From an uncultured Clostridia bacterium (lineage in GTDB: Bacteria > Bacillota > Clostridia > Christensenellales > Pumilibacteraceae), in contig CANQFK010000001.1 in NCBI GenBank assembly GCA_947598585.1, positions 83,345 to 147,344 on the forward strand: DNA of 64,000 bases, read 5' to 3'. Positions 29,290 through 37,399 of this stretch are shown here, in pieces. The notes under the pieces are model-generated. The model made no database searches and was not told the DNA's origin. It saw only the letters and a program-made list of their open reading frames with translations. Each line of letters starts with the position of its first letter. Position 1 is the stretch's first letter. Made by a program: the position numbers and the translations under genes.

Positions 29290-31453
29290 GGTGATCGTAG
29301 ATATAAGCAATAATGAAGTGGACAAGATCTTCGATTATTATACGGGCGACTTGTCCATTGAACCCGGTTGCAGAGTTGTCGTACCTTTCGGATCAAGACA
29401 AATCGAGGGCTATGTAATGGACATTATGGATGTTTCCGATTGTCCGCCCGAAAAAATCAAACAGATAGAACGCAGATCTGACGATTATCCCGTGATCACA
29501 AAAGAAATGTTGAGTTTGATGCGTTTTATGTGCGATCAATATCATCTCAGAGCGATAGATGCTCTGAGGCTCTTTATTCCATCTCAGATGAGAGAGGGTA
29601 AGGTAAAGGAGCTCAACAAAAAATATGTGACCGTCAATCCCGATATTGACGATCCGCGAAGTCTTATAAAGCCGTCCGCGTCTATGCAACTCAACGCCTA
29701 TGACTATGTTCGTAATAGAGGCGAGGTTTCTTTGTCCGAACTCAATGCAAATTGTTCGGCTGCAAGCGTTCGCAATCTGATTATGCGTGACATATTCAGG
29801 GTGAAGGATATAGAAATCAAGCGAACACCGTACAAAGATCTGGTCGTCAATGACAACGGCGTCAAATTGACAGATGACCAACAAGCTGTGGTTGACAGAG
29901 TGATGAGCATAGACGGCAAAACGTTTTTGCTTCATGGTGTGACAGGCAGCGGAAAGACCGAAGTCTATATGCATTGCATAGCAAAGACTTTGGAAAAAGG
30001 CAAAACGGCGATCATGCTGGTGCCCGAGATCTCATTGACACCTCAGGTTTTGGCAAGTTTTCGCGCAAGGTTCGGTTCGCGCGTGGCATTGCTTCACAGC
30101 GGATTGTCCGCGGGCGAAAGATTCGACGAATGGCGAAGATTGTTGAGCGGAGAGGCGCTTGTGGCAGTAGGCGCTCGGTCGGCGATTTTCGCACCGCTGA
30201 AAAATGTCGGCATCATAATTATAGATGAGGAGCATGACGGCAGTTACACTTCGGAAAGCAATCCTCGCTATGTAACTTCCGAAGTAGCCGAATTTCGGAA
30301 AAGTTATAATAATTGCAATATAATTTTGGGCAGTGCGACTCCCTCGATAGAGAGTTATTACAAGGCGATGAACGGCGAATACGAACTTCTCGAATTGAAA
30401 AATCGCATAAACAACCGTCCGCTACCCGAAATATCCATCGTAAATATGTGCAATGAGATCTATAACGGCAATAACGGGATCTTTTCCGCGCAACTTGAAA
30501 ACGAATTGTATAATTGTATCGGATCGGGCAATCAAGCTATAATATTTATAAATCGCCGAGGATATTCCTCATACGTCATGTGCAGAGCGTGCGGTTATGT
30601 CGCAAAGTGCGAGCAATGCGACGTTTCGCTCGTGTATCATAAGGAAGAGAACGCTTTGAAGTGCCATTATTGCGGCAATACCTACAAAATGCTTTCGGGT
30701 TGTCCGAATTGCGGTTCGGATCAGATCAAGAGAGGTTTTGTGGGGACCGAACAAGTGGCAGAAAAACTCGGAGAAATGTTTCCCGACGAAACGGTCTTGC
30801 GAATGGACAATGACACAACTCAAAATAAAAACGCACACCTTAGTATTCTTCAACGATTTGCGAGCAAGGAAGCGAAGATCCTGGTCGGTACTCAGATGAT
30901 CGCAAAAGGGCACGATTTTCCCGATGTGACTCTTGTCGGGATCGTTGACGCGGATATGAGTTTGCATTTTGCGGATTATCGCAGCGTGGAGCGTACGTTT
31001 CAGCTTATTACCCAGGTGGCGGGACGCGCGGGCAGAAACAAGAAGTCGGGCAAGGTGATTTTGCAAACTTATTCGCCCAATCACTATGTATACAAATTCG
31101 CAGTAAACGGCGATTATAAGCATTTCTATGAAAAAGAATGTAATTTGAGAGAGGTCACGAAATTTCCTCCGTTTACAAAGATAGTACGAGTTTTGGTGTC
31201 CGGCGAGAGCGAGGCCGACGTGGCTCGGATCTTGCAGGGGATATACGAAAGTCTGAAAGCCTCGAACATAAATTTTGTGTTTTTGAATTATATGTGGGCG
31301 CCCGTGCGCGTCATAAAGAACATGCGCCGCGCCCAGATCTTGATAAGAATGGCGCAATCCGATCGGATGACCGACATTTATCGTATCATAGACGAGCATG
31401 CGTCGCAAAAGGTCAAGATCTTTGTTGAAACAAATCCGAATAGTTTAAGCTAA
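29279..31453 (+). CDS. priA: Primosomal protein N' (replication restart helicase)
   Basis: A 724-residue superfamily 2 helicase that restarts stalled replication forks. The N-terminal 3'-DNA-binding domain begins with AKVIVDISNNEVDKIFDYY. Walker A is GVTGSGKTEVY, DEAH box is DEEHDGSY, and motif GSATPSIESYYKA follows. Zinc-binding cysteines occur as CRACGYVAKCEQCD and CHYCG/CPNCG. Helicase motifs V and VI are MIAKGHDFPDVTLVGI and QVAGRAGR. Normal length. It overlaps the end of coaBC by 11 bases, so it is translationally coupled. Confidence 0.96.
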   Translation: MYAKVIVDISNNEVDKIFDYYTGDLSIEPGCRVVVPFGSRQIEGYVMDIMDVSDCPPEKIKQIERRSDDYPVITKEMLSLMRFMCDQYHLRAIDALRLFIPSQMREGKVKELNKKYVTVNPDIDDPRSLIKPSASMQLNAYDYVRNRGEVSLSELNANCSAASVRNLIMRDIFRVKDIEIKRTPYKDLVVNDNGVKLTDDQQAVVDRVMSIDGKTFLLHGVTGSGKTEVYMHCIAKTLEKGKTAIMLVPEISLTPQVLASFRARFGSRVALLHSGLSAGERFDEWRRLLSGEALVAVGARSAIFAPLKNVGIIIIDEEHDGSYTSESNPRYVTSEVAEFRKSYNNCNIILGSATPSIESYYKAMNGEYELLELKNRINNRPLPEISIVNMCNEIYNGNNGIFSAQLENELYNCIGSGNQAIIFINRRGYSSYVMCRACGYVAKCEQCDVSLVYHKEENALKCHYCGNTYKMLSGCPNCGSDQIKRGFVGTEQVAEKLGEMFPDETVLRMDNDTTQNKNAHLSILQRFASKEAKILVGTQMIAKGHDFPDVTLVGIVDADMSLHFADYRSVERTFQLITQVAGRAGRNKKSGKVILQTYSPNHYVYKFAVNGDYKHFYEKECNLREVTKFPPFTKIVRVLVSGESEADVARILQGIYESLKASNINFVFLNYMWAPVRVIKNMRRAQILIRMAQSDRMTDIYRIIDEHASQKVKIFVETNPNSLS

Positions 31454-31465
31454 GGAGAATTGAGT

Positions 31466-31915
31466 ATGGCATTACGAAATATTTTGAAATACGGGGATCC
31501 GACATTAAGACAAAAATGTTATGAAGTCACGATCTTCAACGAAAGTCTTGGAATTTTATTGGACGATATGAAGGACACAATGTTCGCCGCCGACGGCGTG
31601 GGGCTGGCAGCTCCGCAGGTGGGCATTCCCAAAAGATTGTGCGTCGTATGCGTAGATGGCGAAACAATGTATGAACTGATAAATCCCGTTATCGTCAAAA
31701 CAAGCGGCACTCAGAGGGGCCAGGAGGGGTGCCTTTCCATTCCGGGCGAACACGCCATTGTCGAACGTCCAAAAACCGTTTGGGTGGAAGCAAAGGACAG
31801 ATACGGCAAACCTTGCTCATATAAGGTAAGCGATCTTACCGCCGTGGCTTTTTGCCATGAGATAGACCATTTGGACGGAACTCTTTTTATCGATAAAACA
31901 GTCGATAAAAAATAA
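31466..31915 (+). CDS. def: Peptide deformylase
   Basis: A 149-residue metalloenzyme that removes the formyl group from new proteins. All three motifs are intact: GVGLAAPQ (44-51), EGCLS (87-91) with the metal cysteine, and HEIDHLDG (131-138) with the two metal histidines and catalytic glutamate. I chose ATG 31466, 8 bases after AAGGAG, over TTG 31460, which is too close to the ribosome binding site. fmt follows after 9 bases, the usual def-fmt pair. Confidence 0.96.
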   Translation: MALRNILKYGDPTLRQKCYEVTIFNESLGILLDDMKDTMFAADGVGLAAPQVGIPKRLCVVCVDGETMYELINPVIVKTSGTQRGQEGCLSIPGEHAIVERPKTVWVEAKDRYGKPCSYKVSDLTAVAFCHEIDHLDGTLFIDKTVDKK

Positions 31916-31924
31916 GGAGAAAGA

Positions 31925-32842
31925 ATGCGCATAGTTTTTATGGGAACTCCACGTTTTGCCGTGTCGGTACTCGAAATAATTTCGGGCGATCACCAAGTGG
32001 TGGCTGCTGTTTCTCAACCTGACAGGGCAAAAGACAGAAAGGGCAATCTGCTTAATACTCCGCTGAAAGAATATGCTTCGAGCAAGGGTATACCCGTATA
32101 CCAATTTGAAAAGATCGGCGCCGAGGTCGATACGTTAAAGGCTCTTAATGCCGATGTCTTTATAACGGCGGCTTACGGGCAAATTCTGCCGCAAGATATA
32201 TTGAATATCCCAAGATACGGTATATTGAATGTGCATGCGTCGCTTTTGCCCAAATATCGCGGAAGTTCGCCGATACAGACAGCCATTTTAAACGGCGAAA
32301 AAATTACGGGAGTTACTATAATGCAGACTGCGCTCGGCATGGATACAGGCGATATTCTTGCGGCGGAGCAGGTGGATATAAACGGAATGAATGCGGGAGA
32401 ACTCTCCGAAGTTTTGGCTGAAATGGGCGGCAAACTGTTGCTCGACGTCTTGAAAAAAATAGAAAACAATACGATAATACCTATAAAGCAAGACGATTCG
32501 CTTGCCACAAAATGCAGAAAAATAAGCAAGGAATCCGCCGAAATAGATTGGAATAAAACTTCATCGGAGATATACGATATGATCCGCGCATTCAATCCAA
32601 GCCCCGTAGCTTATACGCTATATAATGGGCAAAGAATAAAGATCTATTCTGCGGAATGTGTAGATTATAGCAGCGATCCCGGCAAGGTCTTGATATCGGA
32701 TAAGAACGATGGTTTGGTAGTGGCCTGTGGAGAGGGCGCTTTGCGTATAAAGAGTTTGCAGGCTCCCGGCAAGAGGGTAATGACCTCTACGGAGTTCCTC
32801 AACGGAAATAAAATAACTGTCGGAGAAAGTTTTGGCAAATAA
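31925..32842 (+). CDS. fmt: Methionyl-tRNA formyltransferase
   Basis: A 305-residue enzyme that formylates Met-tRNA for initiation. Signatures: MRIVFMGTPRFAV at the start, PQDIL and ILNVHASLLPKYRGSSPIQ in the catalytic centre, and GVTIMQTALGMDTGDIL. The C-terminal OB-like domain starts near RAFNPSPVAYT. AAGGAG precedes ATG. It pairs with def and overlaps rsmB by 11 bases. Confidence 0.96.
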   Translation: MRIVFMGTPRFAVSVLEIISGDHQVVAAVSQPDRAKDRKGNLLNTPLKEYASSKGIPVYQFEKIGAEVDTLKALNADVFITAAYGQILPQDILNIPRYGILNVHASLLPKYRGSSPIQTAILNGEKITGVTIMQTALGMDTGDILAAEQVDINGMNAGELSEVLAEMGGKLLLDVLKKIENNTIIPIKQDDSLATKCRKISKESAEIDWNKTSSEIYDMIRAFNPSPVAYTLYNGQRIKIYSAECVDYSSDPGKVLISDKNDGLVVACGEGALRIKSLQAPGKRVMTSTEFLNGNKITVGESFGK

Positions 32843-34115
32843 CGAAAGAGAATCCATATGTTATGAACTTTTATGCGATGTCTTTATAGACAACGCTTAT
32901 TCTTCCTTGCAACTGAACAATTATCTCGAAAAAGTTGCGGACGAAAGGGACAGAGCGTATATCTCCAAGCTGTTTTACGGCGTTCTCGAAAAAAACGTTC
33001 AATTTGATTATATTATCCGAAAACTTGCAAGCAAAAGACCGAAAGCAAGCGTAGGAATTCTGATAAAGATCGGACTATATAGACTAAGATATATGAATGC
33101 GCCTTCCTATGCAGCCATAAACGAAACGGTAGAACTTGCCAAGAGAGTTGGAAAGGGCGGATTGGCGGGCTTTATAAATGCGATATTGCGAAAAAGCGAA
33201 ACGTTTTTGCTCCCGCAAGAAAAAGATGTATCCGAATCCGTTTATTTGTCCGTAAATTACAGTGTTTCCGTATGGATAGTCGAAAAACTTATTTTTCAAT
33301 ACGGTTATGATTTTACACGAAAATTTTTGGATCATGAACCTGATCGTCGGACGCATATAAGATACAACAGCAGGCTGATCACAAAGGAAGAATTTGAAAA
33401 AAAGTTGGCGAATTCAGACTTTGTCAGAAGTAAATTGGGATATTATGTCACGCATAATATGCTCAACGAATTGAAAAAGTCGGATTTTACGGTGCAATCA
33501 TTGTCGTCTATGATAGCGTCATCATGTTATCTTCCGAACGATCTTGCCGCTTTTCCGACGATATTGGATCTTTGCGGCGCGCCCGGCGGTAAGTCGGTTT
33601 ATATCGAAGAGTTGTGCCCCACGGCAAAGATCTATTGTTGTGATCTTCATCCGCACAGAGTGGAACTTATCAAAAAATATGCTAAGAGAATGAGATCGGA
33701 TATCATTCCCACGCTCAACGACGCGACAAAGATATCGCCCGAATGGATAAATAAATTCGATGTCGTAATATGCGACGTTCCGTGCAGCGGGCTCGGAGTA
33801 TATAAAAACAAACCCGATATTTTGTTCAACAAAAAGCCTGAAGATATAGTCAAGATACGAGAGTTGCAAGCCAATATTTTGGACAACGCCAAGAACTATG
33901 TTAAAGTGGGCGGCGTTTTGAATTATTCGACTTGCACTATATTGCGTGAAGAAAACGACGACAATATCAAGGAGTTTTTGGAACTTAACAAGAATTTTGC
34001 GTTGGATAAGATCGTTTTGCCCTTTGTTGCGGAGAACGACGGGATTGTCAGGTTGTTCCCGCATATTGACGGTTGCGACGGGTTTTTCGTTGCGCGCATG
34101 AGGAGGATCTCATGA
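32832..34115 (+). CDS. rsmB: 16S rRNA cytosine-967 C5-methyltransferase
   Basis: A 427-residue RsmB/Sun methyltransferase. The N-terminal NusB-like domain covers about residues 1-130 (YISKLFYGVLEKNVQFDYII). The SAM-binding motif is LDLCGAPGGKS, the catalytic cysteines are in CDVPCSGLG and NYSTCTI. It starts with TTG 32832 inside the end of fmt, preceded by GGAGAAAG. It overlaps rlmN by 4 bases. Order fmt-rsmB-rlmN is standard for the phylum. Confidence 0.94.
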   Translation: MANNERESICYELLCDVFIDNAYSSLQLNNYLEKVADERDRAYISKLFYGVLEKNVQFDYIIRKLASKRPKASVGILIKIGLYRLRYMNAPSYAAINETVELAKRVGKGGLAGFINAILRKSETFLLPQEKDVSESVYLSVNYSVSVWIVEKLIFQYGYDFTRKFLDHEPDRRTHIRYNSRLITKEEFEKKLANSDFVRSKLGYYVTHNMLNELKKSDFTVQSLSSMIASSCYLPNDLAAFPTILDLCGAPGGKSVYIEELCPTAKIYCCDLHPHRVELIKKYAKRMRSDIIPTLNDATKISPEWINKFDVVICDVPCSGLGVYKNKPDILFNKKPEDIVKIRELQANILDNAKNYVKVGGVLNYSTCTILREENDDNIKEFLELNKNFALDKIVLPFVAENDGIVRLFPHIDGCDGFFVARMRRIS

Positions 34116-35167
34116 TAAATCTTTTGGATCTTACATATGACGAACTGAGCGAGGTCGTAAAATTAGAGCCGTCGTACAGGGTCAAACAGCTTTTTGCGGG
34201 CTTACAAAGCGGATACAAGATCTCCGAAATTTCGGCTTTGCCGCTACCTGTCAGAGAGGCTCTTGGCGATTATGCGGTAGGGGTGGATATTGACGAAACG
34301 TTCCGATCGGTCGACGGCTCGGAGAAGTATTTGTACAGATTGAGCGACGGCAATATAATTGAGGGCGTGTATATGCCTCATGACTATGGCAACACTTTAT
34401 GCGTTTCGACTCAGGTGGGTTGCCGCATGGGTTGCGCGTTTTGCGCGTCGGGCATAGGCGGGCTCGTAAGGGATCTTACGCCGGGCGAAATGCTCGGGCA
34501 GGTCTTGTCGGTAAACAGATCGCATGGCGGAACGATCAAAGATCGTAAGATCACCAATCTGGTCCTTATGGGAAGCGGAGAACCCCTCGATAACTATGAT
34601 AATGTGATAAAATTTCTCAAACTTGTTTCTTCCAAAGACGGGATCAATATAGGGACAAGAAATATTTCGCTCTCTACATGCGGTATAGTAGAGAATATTT
34701 ACAGGCTGGCAGATGAAAACCTTGGGGTAACGCTGTCCGTTTCTCTGCATGCTACCACCGACGAAACGAGGCGCGAACTTATGCCCATAGCCAATAAATA
34801 CACCTTGGCGCAGCTTATCGCTGCGGTAAAATATTATTTTGCAAAGACGGGTAGACGTATAATTTTCGAATATTCCATGATAAAGGGTAAAAATATAGAT
34901 TATTTCGACGTCGTACGTCTTGAAAGAATGGTCAAAGGTTTTTCTTGCCATGTCAATCTTATCATGCTCAATACGGTAAAGGAAAAAAATTTGCAAGGCT
35001 GTACTTTGGCGGAGGCGAGAAGATTTTCGGAAAGGCTCAGATCCCGAAATATCTCCGCAACTATAAGGAAGTCTTTCGGAAACGATATCGGCGGGGCTTG
35101 CGGACAACTCAGGCGCAGCCGCATAAATGATAAAAAAACGACCGAGAAAGGAGAAAAGAATGAATAA
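34112..35167 (+). CDS. rlmN: Dual-specificity 23S rRNA/tRNA adenine C2-methyltransferase
   Basis: A 351-residue radical SAM methyltransferase. The iron-sulfur cluster cysteines are C104, C108 and C111 in CRMGCAFC. GSGEPLDNYDNV binds SAM, and a C-terminal cysteine in GACGQL is the expected methyl-carrying residue; the other is in the ISLSTCG segment. I chose ATG 34112 (AGGAGG 6 bases upstream), overlapping the rsmB stop; an upstream in-frame codon at 34073 lies inside rsmB. In most Firmicutes prpC, prkC and rsgA follow; here rpe overlaps the end by 8 bases. Confidence 0.95.
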   Translation: MINLLDLTYDELSEVVKLEPSYRVKQLFAGLQSGYKISEISALPLPVREALGDYAVGVDIDETFRSVDGSEKYLYRLSDGNIIEGVYMPHDYGNTLCVSTQVGCRMGCAFCASGIGGLVRDLTPGEMLGQVLSVNRSHGGTIKDRKITNLVLMGSGEPLDNYDNVIKFLKLVSSKDGINIGTRNISLSTCGIVENIYRLADENLGVTLSVSLHATTDETRRELMPIANKYTLAQLIAAVKYYFAKTGRRIIFEYSMIKGKNIDYFDVVRLERMVKGFSCHVNLIMLNTVKEKNLQGCTLAEARRFSERLRSRNISATIRKSFGNDIGGACGQLRRSRINDKKTTEKGEKNE

Positions 35168-35810
35168 AACAATTATTGCGCCGTCGATTTTGAGCGCGGA
35201 TTTCGCTCATATAGGCGAAGAGATCAAAAGAATGGAAAAAGCGGGCGCGGATTGGATACATTGCGACGTAATGGACGGAATTTTTGTGCCGAACATCACT
35301 TTCGGGCCGAAAATGATAAAAGACATTCGCAAACTGACCGATCTTGTGTTGGACGTTCATCTTATGATAACCGAGCCAATACGTTATGTCGAGCAGTTTG
35401 TCACAGCGGGCGCGGACTATGTAACGATACATGTCGAGGCCACCGACAAGGTAGACGAAACTTTGGACAAGATAAAGAAGTTGGGCTGTAAGTGCGGCGC
35501 GGTGATAAGCCCGCAAACGCCCGTAGACGCGTTGAAAAGTTTTATTTCAAAATGCGATCTTGCGCTCGTTATGAGCGTGCACCCCGGCTTCGGCGGACAA
35601 AAATTCATAGAAAGTTCGCTATCTAAGGTCAAAGAATTGAGGGATATGATAGATAGGATCAATCCCAATTGTATTTTGGAGATAGACGGCGGAATAACCG
35701 AGGAAAATATAGGCGATGTAAAACGAGCGGGCGTGGAGGCTATTGTCGCGGGCAGCGCAATTTTCGGCAGCGCCGATCCCGCCGCGACCATAAAGAGAAT
35801 GAGATCATGA
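35160..35810 (+). CDS. rpe: Ribulose-phosphate 3-epimerase
   Basis: A 216-residue TIM-barrel enzyme interconverting ribulose 5-phosphate and xylulose 5-phosphate. Motifs: APSILSADF (8-16), HCDVMDGIFVPN with the metal residues, VDAL after ISPQTP, MSVHPGFGGQKF and EIDGGI, then VAGSAIF. ATG 35160 follows AAAGGAG, giving the usual N-terminus; the longer frame begins inside rlmN. It overlaps rlmN by 8 and thiN by 4 bases. Confidence 0.96.
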   Translation: MNKTIIAPSILSADFAHIGEEIKRMEKAGADWIHCDVMDGIFVPNITFGPKMIKDIRKLTDLVLDVHLMITEPIRYVEQFVTAGADYVTIHVEATDKVDETLDKIKKLGCKCGAVISPQTPVDALKSFISKCDLALVMSVHPGFGGQKFIESSLSKVKELRDMIDRINPNCILEIDGGITEENIGDVKRAGVEAIVAGSAIFGSADPAATIKRMRS

Positions 35811-36421
35811 AAAAAGGCATTATTTTTTTGAATGGGAACGCGCCCGCAAGGGAAACGCTTGAAAAATTGGATTTTTCGGATAAGGTGGTCGTTTGTGCGG
35901 ACGGAGCCTACAACTATCTGAAAGACTTCGATCACAGACCCGACGTTTTGCTTGGAGATTTCGATTCGATCTCTTCCGCGCCTTGCGGAGTGGAAGTAAA
36001 AAAATTTCCCGTCGATAAGGATTATACCGACGGGCATTTGGCTGTTCTCGAAATGCGCGATAGGGGGGTCGCCGAGGTGGAAATATACGGCGCTTACGGC
36101 GGCAGACCCGATCATGAATATGCCAACTATGCTTTGCTTGCTCTCGCAAATTCGCTGGGGATAAAAGCTGTTATAAAGGGCGATTACGATATCTATTTCG
36201 TCACCGACTCCATAAAACTCGATGTAAGGATCGGCGCCACCGTTTCTTTGGTACCATACAGCGACATGGCGCATATAATAACTACCAAAGGATTGAAGTT
36301 CGACGCTTCATCGCTCACGCTCAATAAGTTGCATCTCATCGGAATGTCCAATACGGCAGTAAACGATGAAATATATGTTGAGCTGACGGGAAGCATATTG
36401 CTTTTTGTCCAAAGGAGATGA
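35807..36421 (+). CDS. thiN: Thiamine pyrophosphokinase
   Basis: A 204-residue enzyme making thiamine diphosphate from thiamine. Motifs VVCADGAYNYL, PDVLLGDFDSI, KDYTDGHLAV and YGAYGGRPDHEYANY are characteristic of TPK. The C-terminal beta domain (VSLVPYSD, GLKF) binds thiamine. ATG 35807 overlaps the rpe stop (ATGA). Immediately downstream is the spoVM micro-gene, the same order as in Bacillus subtilis (rpe-thiN-spoVM-rpmB). Confidence 0.93.
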   Translation: MKKGIIFLNGNAPARETLEKLDFSDKVVVCADGAYNYLKDFDHRPDVLLGDFDSISSAPCGVEVKKFPVDKDYTDGHLAVLEMRDRGVAEVEIYGAYGGRPDHEYANYALLALANSLGIKAVIKGDYDIYFVTDSIKLDVRIGATVSLVPYSDMAHIITTKGLKFDASSLTLNKLHLIGMSNTAVNDEIYVELTGSILLFVQRR

Positions 36422-36424
36422 ACC

Positions 36425-36496
36425 ATGACGATTATTTGTTTCAAGGTGCCGAAAATACTCGGTAAGATATTGGGACTGTTTTTCAAAAAGGATTAA
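36425..36496 (+). CDS. spoVM: Stage V sporulation protein M (SpoVM), 23-residue peptide
   Basis: A 23-codon ORF with a perfect AAGGAG 7 bases before ATG, 3 bases after thiN. The peptide reads MTIICFKVPKILGKILGL and ends FFKKD. It aligns with B. subtilis SpoVM: K7, P9, K10, L12 and G13 are at the same positions, and both end in a basic KD/RKD tail. Pro9 and the amphipathic helix let SpoVM recognise the convex forespore membrane and anchor SpoIVA during coat assembly. The location between thiN and rpmB is exactly the syntenic spoVM position. This strongly suggests a spore-forming organism or recent ancestor. A bidirectional terminator follows. Confidence 0.88.
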   Translation: MTIICFKVPKILGKILGLFFKKD

Positions 36497-36522
36497 AGTT
36501 CCGATAGGTCCGAAAAGAGTAT

Positions 36523-36557
36523 AAAAAAATTGTGTCTTTTTTCAGACACATTTTTTA
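36523..36557. terminator. Bidirectional terminator between spoVM and rpmB
   Basis: TGTGTCT (36531-36537) and AGACACA (36544-36550) form a perfect stem. TTTTTTAT follows on the + strand and AAAAAAAT precedes it, giving a T-tract on the reverse strand too. It can end both the spoVM operon and rpmB. Confidence 0.88.
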
Positions 36558-36584
36558 TCATTTCAAATAATATAAATAAAACGG

Positions 36585-36767
36585 TTAACTCTTTTTGCTT
36601 GTTCTCATGCAACGGGTGCAAACGTATTCGTTGGAAACGACTCCGTCTATTTCAACCTGAACCTTATGAACGTTGGCGTTGAATGTGCGCTTTGTTCTTC
36701 TGTTGGAGTGGCTGACATTATTGCCGCTTGTGCGTCCCTTTCCGCAAATAACGCAAACTCTACTCAT
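36585..36767 (-). CDS. rpmB: Ribosomal protein bL28
   Basis: A 60-residue large-subunit ribosomal protein. It has the C+ (zinc-binding) form with CVICGK at the N-terminus and CTRC near the C-terminus, and the typical [14 protein letters not shown] segment. It is transcribed against its neighbours, as in other Firmicutes. The start ATG has GGAGG upstream. Confidence 0.96.
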   Translation of the reverse strand: MSRVCVICGKGRTSGNNVSHSNRRTKRTFNANVHKVQVEIDGVVSNEYVCTRCMRTSKKS

Positions 36768-36797
36768 AATAACACCTCCGAAATGAATTGCCTAAAA

Positions 36798-36826
36798 AAT
36801 ATATCATAAAGCAAATAAAAAAGCAA
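36798..36826 (-). promoter_or_regulatory. Promoter for rpmB
   Basis: On the reverse strand TTGCTT (36826-36821), 17-base spacer, TATATT (36803-36798), about 30 bases upstream of the rpmB start codon. Confidence 0.65.
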
Positions 36827-36931
36827 CTAAAAATAGGGGGGTAAAAAGCCGAAAATGCTTTAAAATTTAAATTTTTTTTAATTTAGCCCTAAAAACTCTT
36901 GCAATTAACGACCAAATAATATAAACTATTA

Positions 36932-36960
36932 TTGTGGCAATATGTTCACGATTATAGAAT
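36932..36960 (+). promoter_or_regulatory. Promoter candidate for asp23-fakA
   Basis: TTGTGG (36932-36937), 17 bases, TAGAAT (36955-36960), about 53 bases before the ATG at 37013. A second candidate (TTGCAA 36899, TAAACT 36922) lies just upstream. Confidence 0.5.
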
Positions 36961-37012
36961 TTGTTTGACTTACGATCTTGGAAATAGGATCGGGCGGTTA
37001 TAAGGAATTATA

Positions 37013-37363
37013 ATGAGCGTTAATACTTCAAATGCATACGGCAGAATAACTATCACCGAAGAAGCTATTGCACAGATAGCCGGTTGTTCCGCGCTCGAAT
37101 GCTATGGAGTAGTCGAACTTGTTTCCAAAAGACTTGCGGACAGCGTTGCGGATCTTTTTCGTAAATCCAAAAATTCGCAAGGCGTACGCGTTTTGGCGAG
37201 CGGCGACAGGATCTTCATTGACATTTATATCATTCTCAAATACGGCGTCAATATCGAAGCTGTTGCGCATAGCCTGAAAAAATCTGTTAAATATGATGTG
37301 GAAAAGTTTTCCGGTATGGTCGTTGATACGATCAACGTCAATGTTTTGGGCATAAAAGTTTAG
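37013..37363 (+). CDS. Asp23/Gls24 family envelope stress response protein (YloU-like)
   Basis: A 116-residue DUF322 protein. Typical features are ITEEAIAQIAGCSALECYGVVEL at the N-terminus and INVNVLGIKV at the end. It has no membrane segment. Asp23 relatives coat the inner membrane through partners and respond to cell wall stress; the YloU version always precedes fakA (yloV), as here with 36 bases between. AAGGAA precedes ATG. Confidence 0.92.
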   Translation: MSVNTSNAYGRITITEEAIAQIAGCSALECYGVVELVSKRLADSVADLFRKSKNSQGVRVLASGDRIFIDIYIILKYGVNIEAVAHSLKKSVKYDVEKFSGMVVDTINVNVLGIKV

Positions 37364-37399
37364 GGACCGGCTAATTCCGCATCGAAGAAAGGAGAAAGT

